From Candidatus Poribacteria bacterium (GTDB lineage Bacteria; Poribacteria; WGA-4E; WGA-3G), in the NCBI GenBank assembly GCA_028824125.1, contig JAPPES010000017.1, positions 1-57,337 on the forward strand: DNA of 57,337 nucleotides, read 5' to 3'. Below the pieces are notes generated by a model. It did not search any database and had not been told where the DNA came from. It saw only the letters and a program-made list of their open reading frames with translations. This document shows positions 53,059 through 57,337 of the stretch, in pieces. The translations under genes and the position numbers were made by a program. Within the stretch, counting starts at the first letter, position 1; each line of letters begins with the position of its first letter.

Positions 53059-53388
53059 TTAATTTACAGCTGGTGGAACATAAGCATTCAGAAAATCTGC
53101 CACCTTGACAACTAATGCTTTCTTTTCTCGCCCTTCAGCAATTGCTTGTTCAATATCAGTCTGTGCTTGTTCTTCGCTCACTGTGGGTACTTTTTCCCAT
53201 ATTTTCTCTAACACCGAAAAAGGTTTCTCTCGCTGTTTGAACATCTGTTCATAGACTTCAATTGGGATAATGGCAGCAAGTGGCTTGTCAGCAGTTTTGA
53301 CGATCACTCTATCTCCGTTCCTATAAACTCCGTCAAGAAATTCACTCAGCTTTTGTTGTAATTCCGTTGCAGAAACTTCTTTTTTCAT
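53059..53388 (-). CDS. Orphan Phd/YefM-type antitoxin
   Basis: The 109-residue protein starts at 53388 with AGGTG upstream; a longer frame to 53448 is unlikely. KEVSATELQQKLSEFLDGV and GDRVIVKTADKPLAAIIPIEVYEQM are the Phd/YefM DNA-binding fold in order. The C-terminal half contains EEAQTDIEQAIAEGREKK-like acidic sequence. No toxin ORF lies on either side (downstream 52897-53058 is empty; upstream is an intergenic region), so it is an orphan or its toxin has been lost. Confidence 0.75.
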   Translation of the reverse strand: MKKEVSATELQQKLSEFLDGVYRNGDRVIVKTADKPLAAIIPIEVYEQMFKQREKPFSVLEKIWEKVPTVSEEQAQTDIEQAIAEGREKKALVVKVADFLNAYVPPAVN

Positions 53389-53598
53389 TGTTTCACCTAC
53401 CATTGTTGGTTTACCACGTGTATGATATTTCTCCAAAGTATATCTCAATTCTACCGATAAATCAACGGTTTTCTGTTGTTTATAGTAAAAACCACAATTA
53501 CCTGGACATTGGTGAAGTTAGGAAACATCGCCAGCGCGAGCGTGTCAGGATTGTTCATTGAAATGTGAACATATTTCAGATTGGACTATAATCAAACA

Positions 53599-53627
53599 TT
53601 GATACGCCACAACTTATATGTTATAAT
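53599..53627 (+). promoter_or_regulatory. Promoter of murB
   Basis: TTGATA (53599-53604) and TATAAT (53622-53627) are 17 bases apart. The predicted start is near 53634, with AAAGGAAGG just before the ATG at 53649, giving a short leader. Confidence 0.75.
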
Positions 53628-53648
53628 TGAAACAAAAGGAAGGACATA

Positions 53649-54560
53649 ATGGATTGGAAAGACGCACTACCGGAAATTGTAACCCAACCTGACACACGGA
53701 TAAGGTTTGGAGAACCGCTTGCCAAGCATACACACTTCGGCATTGGTGGAGAAACAACCGCCTACGTAGAAGTTAGTAGCATAGAAGAATTGGCGGCATT
53801 AGCACATTTCCGCCGCAAATGGGAAGTTCCCGTTGCGATCATCGGGAGAGGTTCAAACCTATTGGTGAGCGATAAAGGTTTCAAAGGTATTAGTGTTGGG
53901 TTAATTAATGAGTTAGCAAAACTGGAGGTCGATGGGAACGTAGTTGCCGTTGGCGCAGGGCTTTCATTACCACGGCTTTCCAAAGTGATGTCAAAAAGTG
54001 GGTTAAGCGGTGTGGAATTTGCACTTGGTATCCCCGGCTCTGTTGGTGGTGCGCTGATTATGAATGCTGGCGCATGGGGGAGTAGCTTCGGAGATGTTGT
54101 CACGGATGTTACTGTGATGCGTGATACGGGTGAACTTGTCAAGTTAACTCACGCGGAAGCAAACTTTGAATATCGACACAGCGGATTAAATGCTTATTTT
54201 TGCGTTGTCGGTGCTACTCTCAAACTCCAACCTGGGGATGTAGGGACAATTACGGCAGAGATGAAAGACTTCTACAAACAGAAAATGGAGACGCAACCCT
54301 TCACTGAAGAGAATGCGGGATGTATGTTCAAAAATCCGCCTGGCGATTCCGCGGGGAGATTAATAGACATCAGCGGTTTGAAAGGTCACCGTATCGGTGG
54401 GGCAGAGGTATCTACAATTCATGGCAATTTTATTCTTAATATTGATAATGCCACAGCAGCAGATGTTTTAGAATTAGTTGCATATATTCAGAAGCAGGTA
54501 CGCGAAAAGACAGGAATCTCGCTTCAGACAGAGGTAAAACGTTTAGGTTTTGACGAATAA
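53649..54560 (+). CDS. murB: UDP-N-acetylenolpyruvoylglucosamine reductase
   Basis: The 303-residue protein has normal length for the shorter type II MurB. It uses FAD and NADPH to make UDP-MurNAc for peptidoglycan. Motifs: KHTHFGIGGETTAYVE, IIGRGSNLLVSDKGFKG (FAD binding), GIPGSVGGALIMNAGAWG (about 130-147), EYRHSGL-type FEYRHSGLN, GCMFKNPPGDSAGRLID with the catalytic Ser, and LQTEVKRLG with the final Glu. Confidence 0.95.
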   Translation: MDWKDALPEIVTQPDTRIRFGEPLAKHTHFGIGGETTAYVEVSSIEELAALAHFRRKWEVPVAIIGRGSNLLVSDKGFKGISVGLINELAKLEVDGNVVAVGAGLSLPRLSKVMSKSGLSGVEFALGIPGSVGGALIMNAGAWGSSFGDVVTDVTVMRDTGELVKLTHAEANFEYRHSGLNAYFCVVGATLKLQPGDVGTITAEMKDFYKQKMETQPFTEENAGCMFKNPPGDSAGRLIDISGLKGHRIGGAEVSTIHGNFILNIDNATAADVLELVAYIQKQVREKTGISLQTEVKRLGFDE

Positions 54561-54590
54561 ACTCATCCCACCAATTATGGAGTGATGCCG

Positions 54591-56054
54591 ATGAAAATTT
54601 CCTGTCGTTGGTTATCCATTATTTTATGTCTGCTCATCAGTCTTTTTGGTTTTTTAGATGAACAGCCTGCTATTGCCCAAGAAGAATCTTACAAACTCGG
54701 TGAAGATGCTCTTCAGAGTGGTGATTATGCACAAGCTATTCAATATTTTTCTACCCACCTCCAAAACGGATCCATAAAAGAAAATGGGCAAACACTTACC
54801 CGTTTAGGATATGCCTATTCGCAACTTGGGCGATATGCGGAGGCTATTCGTGTTTATCAGGACGCTCTCCGCTTGTATACAAGCAAAGGTGATAGTCAGC
54901 AAACTCACTTTGTAAAAGCACAAGCACTTTTAGGATTAGGCTACATCGCTTATCGACAAGCAAATTTTGATGATGCGATTCAGTTCTACGTAAAAGTGGT
55001 GGAGCAAGGCACGGCAGGTGTTGCCGAAGCATATCACAATCTCGGCAGAATCTATGCTGGGCGTGGAGAGATAGAGAAAGCGATTGATGCCCAACAACAA
55101 GCAATTGCGAAAGCCCCAAATTTCGCTGATGCGTACTATCATCTCGGTGTGCTTTACAGTCGAAAGCAGAATTGGAGCGGGGCAATCACGGCATATCAAA
55201 AAACTGTTGCATTAGTTCCAACGATGCCGAATGCTTATTATCAACTCGCGCGATGTTATCGTCAAACAGGGGATACGTTGGCAGCAGAAAAAGCGATGCA
55301 GCGGTTCCGATCATTGGAGAAAGCGGATGCGGATATCCAAAAACATCTTGAAGCTGTTTTCAGTGCAGATACAGATGAAAAAGCAGAAATGTTACTCAAA
55401 CTCGCGAATGCCTATCTCAAATACGAAAGGTATGAAGAGGCTACCCGTGAGTTTAAACGCGTCCCTAAACATAGCAGATCAAATATTGACATAGCACAAG
55501 TGTCTGTAGGTTTAGGTAGGATTGCATTGGAACAAGGTAATATTACACAAGCGATTGCATACTACAAACACTCCATTCAACTCGGTTTAAAAACTACCGA
55601 AATATATCATTATCTTGGTATTGCATATATGCAGAATCGAGATGGACAGAACGCTATAAAGCAGTTTCACCAAGCACTTGTGCTAAATGCGGATTTTCCG
55701 GCATCACATCTCATGTTAGGCACACTCTATGCAACAAACAGAAAGTTTGAAGACGCAAAAAAGCATTATCTACGTGCTATTGCCCTCGCGCCGGAAATGG
55801 CAGCTGCATACCACGGACTTGCGTATCTGTATGGACAACATGACCGCAATTTGGAAAAAGCGATCGAATTGGCACGCAAAGCGATCAAACTATCCTCGAA
55901 ATCCTCGCCGTACCATAATACGCTCTCATGGTTGTGTTACAAGGCTGGAAAATATAGCGAAGCCGAAACCGCAGTTTTAGAAGCGATAAAACTTGCACCT
56001 GATAATCCGATCTATCAAGAGGGTTTGAAAGAAATTCGCCACCACAAGAAGTAA
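54591..56054 (+). CDS. Secreted TPR-repeat protein
   Basis: The 487-residue protein starts at ATG 54591, eight bases after GGAG (GTG 54582 and ATG 54585 are too close to it). Residues 1-29 are a signal peptide (LLISLFGFLDEQPAIA). The rest is about twelve TPR units of 34 residues, e.g. LGEDALQSGDYAQAIQYF, YHNLGRIYAGRGEIEKAIDA and YHLGVLYSRKQNWSGAITAY. It follows murB by 30 bases and is probably cotranscribed. A scaffold role in the envelope is likely; no catalytic domain is seen. Confidence 0.8.
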   Translation: MKISCRWLSIILCLLISLFGFLDEQPAIAQEESYKLGEDALQSGDYAQAIQYFSTHLQNGSIKENGQTLTRLGYAYSQLGRYAEAIRVYQDALRLYTSKGDSQQTHFVKAQALLGLGYIAYRQANFDDAIQFYVKVVEQGTAGVAEAYHNLGRIYAGRGEIEKAIDAQQQAIAKAPNFADAYYHLGVLYSRKQNWSGAITAYQKTVALVPTMPNAYYQLARCYRQTGDTLAAEKAMQRFRSLEKADADIQKHLEAVFSADTDEKAEMLLKLANAYLKYERYEEATREFKRVPKHSRSNIDIAQVSVGLGRIALEQGNITQAIAYYKHSIQLGLKTTEIYHYLGIAYMQNRDGQNAIKQFHQALVLNADFPASHLMLGTLYATNRKFEDAKKHYLRAIALAPEMAAAYHGLAYLYGQHDRNLEKAIELARKAIKLSSKSSPYHNTLSWLCYKAGKYSEAETAVLEAIKLAPDNPIYQEGLKEIRHHKK

Positions 56055-56055
56055 A

Positions 56056-56850
56056 CTATAAACCCGTTTTCAGTTTTCCCCATGTGGTTGTCAACTTGCT
56101 TTCAGGGTCAACCGCCAGGAATCCAGTTGTTCTTTCAAGACCTTCTTCCATGATGGTTTTTATGTCCTCTTGTGTAAGCGGTACGTTAAATAGCGCAACC
56201 TCATCAAGTAAACCTTCACACTGATGCCCACCGTTAGAACCGTCACCAATCCGCATCCGCGAGGGATCGGCATCAAGGCTCGGCTTTGAGTATGGTTGTT
56301 TACCGACTTCTTCGCCATCGGTGTAGATCACTAAACCCTCATCTTCTCCGATAACTCCAGCGAGGTGATGCCACCCATCGTCTGTAATTTCTGGACCAGC
56401 CTTTGGACCTGCCCATGCGCCAGGGGCTCCCTTAGTGATACTAAGCTGAAGCGTTTGACTATCTTTATCCACCGCCAACAGGTAGTTACGCGGATTCTGT
56501 CCACGCATCATGATAGACTGCCAGCGCGCGCCTTGTGATGATTTGAGATTTGCCCACGCGACAATTGTTAGCTCTTCAAGGATAATGCTGTCGTTCGCTT
56601 GCACCTCAACATAAACATCATTGCCGTTGAATTCAAGTGCCTTCCCGAACTTTCCATCTTGCCATGCTTTAGGTCCTACGATAGCCCCATCGTTTCCTGC
56701 ATCAGAACTATCCTTTGCAACATCGCCGCCACCTTCTTCAAAAAGCCACATGCCAGCAACGGTATCGGGGTCAATTTTCCCGAACGCATACGGACTTGCA
56801 ATAAGCATGATGACTGTTATAATACCAACAACACAATACTTCGTGTTCAC
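56056..56850 (-). CDS. Secreted LamG (concanavalin A-like) domain protein
   Basis: The 264-residue protein starts after GGAGGTAATTAAG. A signal peptide (1-24) is followed by a single LamG-type jelly-roll domain (about 30-235): GMWLFEEGGGDVAKDSS, GKFGKALEFNGNDVYVEV, LTIVAWANLKS, DDGWHHLAGVIGEDEGLVIYTDGEEVG and LDEVALFNVPLTQEDI. The C-terminus contains a short tail (LAVDPESKLTTTWGKLKTGL) resembling a sorting or linker segment common in related Poribacteria proteins. Likely carbohydrate or glycoprotein binding. It is convergent with the TPR gene, with one base between stops. Confidence 0.85.
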   Translation of the reverse strand: MNTKYCVVGIITVIMLIASPYAFGKIDPDTVAGMWLFEEGGGDVAKDSSDAGNDGAIVGPKAWQDGKFGKALEFNGNDVYVEVQANDSIILEELTIVAWANLKSSQGARWQSIMMRGQNPRNYLLAVDKDSQTLQLSITKGAPGAWAGPKAGPEITDDGWHHLAGVIGEDEGLVIYTDGEEVGKQPYSKPSLDADPSRMRIGDGSNGGHQCEGLLDEVALFNVPLTQEDIKTIMEEGLERTTGFLAVDPESKLTTTWGKLKTGL

Positions 56851-57053
56851 CTTAATTACCTCCTCTGGTAAATTTAACGTTTAATAGGACTTATGCAATT
56901 TTCACGATTTTCAATGATTATGACTAATACCAAATTAACAGGATTTATCTTGTTTTATTGGAACCAGGCAGAATACGCGTATGTATTCTGCATTAGTTAG
57001 GAAACCGCACCATAGATTTCAATTTAAGGGTTATTTTAATATGAGTTTCATTC

Positions 57054-57212
57054 TTCAGTCCCGTAGGGACGGAATGTTTATAGATAAAGTTGAAAACCTT
57101 CACTTTAGTCCCGTAGGGACGATATGTTTATCTTTCTATGTCGTTCCTACGGAACTCAAGAGGGAACAGACAACATTTTTCTATAAACATATCGTCCCTA
57201 CGGGACTAAAGT
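57054..57212. repeat. Composite palindromic element, family C copy 4
   Basis: Direct CAGTCCCGTAGGGACG (57056), TAGTCCCGTAGGGACGATAT (57104) and inverted GTCGTTCCTACGGAACT (57140) and CGTCCCTACGGGACT (57195) units, with TAGATAAAGTTGAAAACC and CATTTTTCTATAAACATATC spacers, repeat the C1-C3 layout. It fills most of the gap after the LamG gene. Confidence 0.8.
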
Positions 57213-57270
57213 ACCGCATCATACAAATCAAAATTCTTAAATTGACGCTTATGGTTCGGTTAGGAAACCG

Positions 57271-57323
57271 CACCATAGGCGCCAATTTAGTGAATTCTTG
57301 TGGCATTTTCAAGATGTTCCAAT
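57271..57323. repeat. Right copy of the 53-bp end inverted repeat
   Basis: Reverse complement of bases 1-53 with one mismatch (57282). A GGTTCGGTTAGGAAACCGCA hairpin lies just left of it (57254 on). The remaining 14 bases continue beyond the repeat to the window end. Confidence 0.85.
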
Positions 57324-57337
57324 GTTGTGTCTCTACC

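Noticed and set aside
1..57337. Circular element (plasmid or phage) joined end to end
   Set aside because: The ends match in inverted, not direct, orientation and the gene content is chromosomal housekeeping.
1..57337. tRNA or rRNA genes
   Set aside because: No cloverleaf with a GGTTCRANTC arm or rRNA core sequence was found; the one GGTTCGAAT (363-371) is inside the Rpn-like reading frame.

Overview
The window is most probably one complete contig from an uncultured bacterium. The features that suggest this are a moderate-GC sequence, a very high load of short palindromic and MITE-like repeats in almost every intergenic gap, Uma2-family nuclease genes with coiled-coil tails, an Rpn/PD-(D/E)XK-type gene remnant, a LamG protein, many lipoproteins and TPR proteins, and Gfo/Idh/MocA oxidoreductases. 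This combination resembles Candidatus Poribacteria and related sponge or marine lineages; that assignment is an inference from gene style, since no rRNA or tRNA is present. Housekeeping genes (glnD, trmB, uvrC, thrS, nfo, obgE, proB, proA, murB) show the window is chromosomal. The first 53 bases recur as an inverted repeat at the right end (57271-57323), which fits assembly breaks in a dispersed repeat.

Layout. 233-1126: Rpn-like gene broken by an in-frame stop. 1324-5785 (minus): four genes for secreted proteins (Cys-rich peptide, His-rich YtkA-like protein, FMN-binding-like protein, heme-c/porin-like outer-membrane protein), a possible extracytoplasmic redox or metal module. 6243-10315 (plus): a self-contained four-gene operon with its own sigma70-type promoter, a structured 150-nt leader, a rho-independent terminator and near-identical repeats on both sides; it encodes membrane-anchored or secreted proteins, two of them sharing an apparently undescribed module of about 85 residues, and one large Cys/His-rich protein. 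10650-22407: glnD, two Uma2 genes, an epimerase-trmB pair, uvrC and a fused double YibE/YibF membrane protein. 22903-28967 (minus): thrS, lpoB, a COG3014-like TPR lipoprotein, a two-repeat lipoprotein and a cysteine desulfurase.

29520-35498: a GNAT acetyltransferase, an inositol-monophosphatase-family enzyme, a Gfo/Idh/MocA oxidoreductase plus zinc alcohol dehydrogenase pair, endonuclease IV and a small zinc-ribbon membrane protein. 35648-39409: three tandem paralogous lipoproteins whose middle linker grows from none, to a GGTPP array, to a long QQPPGG/GNGN array. 40015-47619: a TPP enzyme, a VOC protein, an EamA transporter, then obgE-proB-proA, with repeats and a 22-codon leader ORF before proA. 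47651-52257: two toxin-antitoxin-like pairs sharing an almost identical 29-nt translation start region, the second lying between a truncated copy and the intact copy of a metzincin-TPR gene. 52354-56850: a small Gly/Arg-tailed secreted protein, an orphan Phd-type antitoxin, murB, a TPR protein and a LamG protein.

The most unusual structure is in the gaps. At least five families of inverted-repeat elements are present, repeatedly inserted into each other. At 14717-15173 they form a four-level nest. A small palindrome with a conserved AATCAACG end is found several times exactly at the centre of other palindromes, as if hairpin tips were its target.
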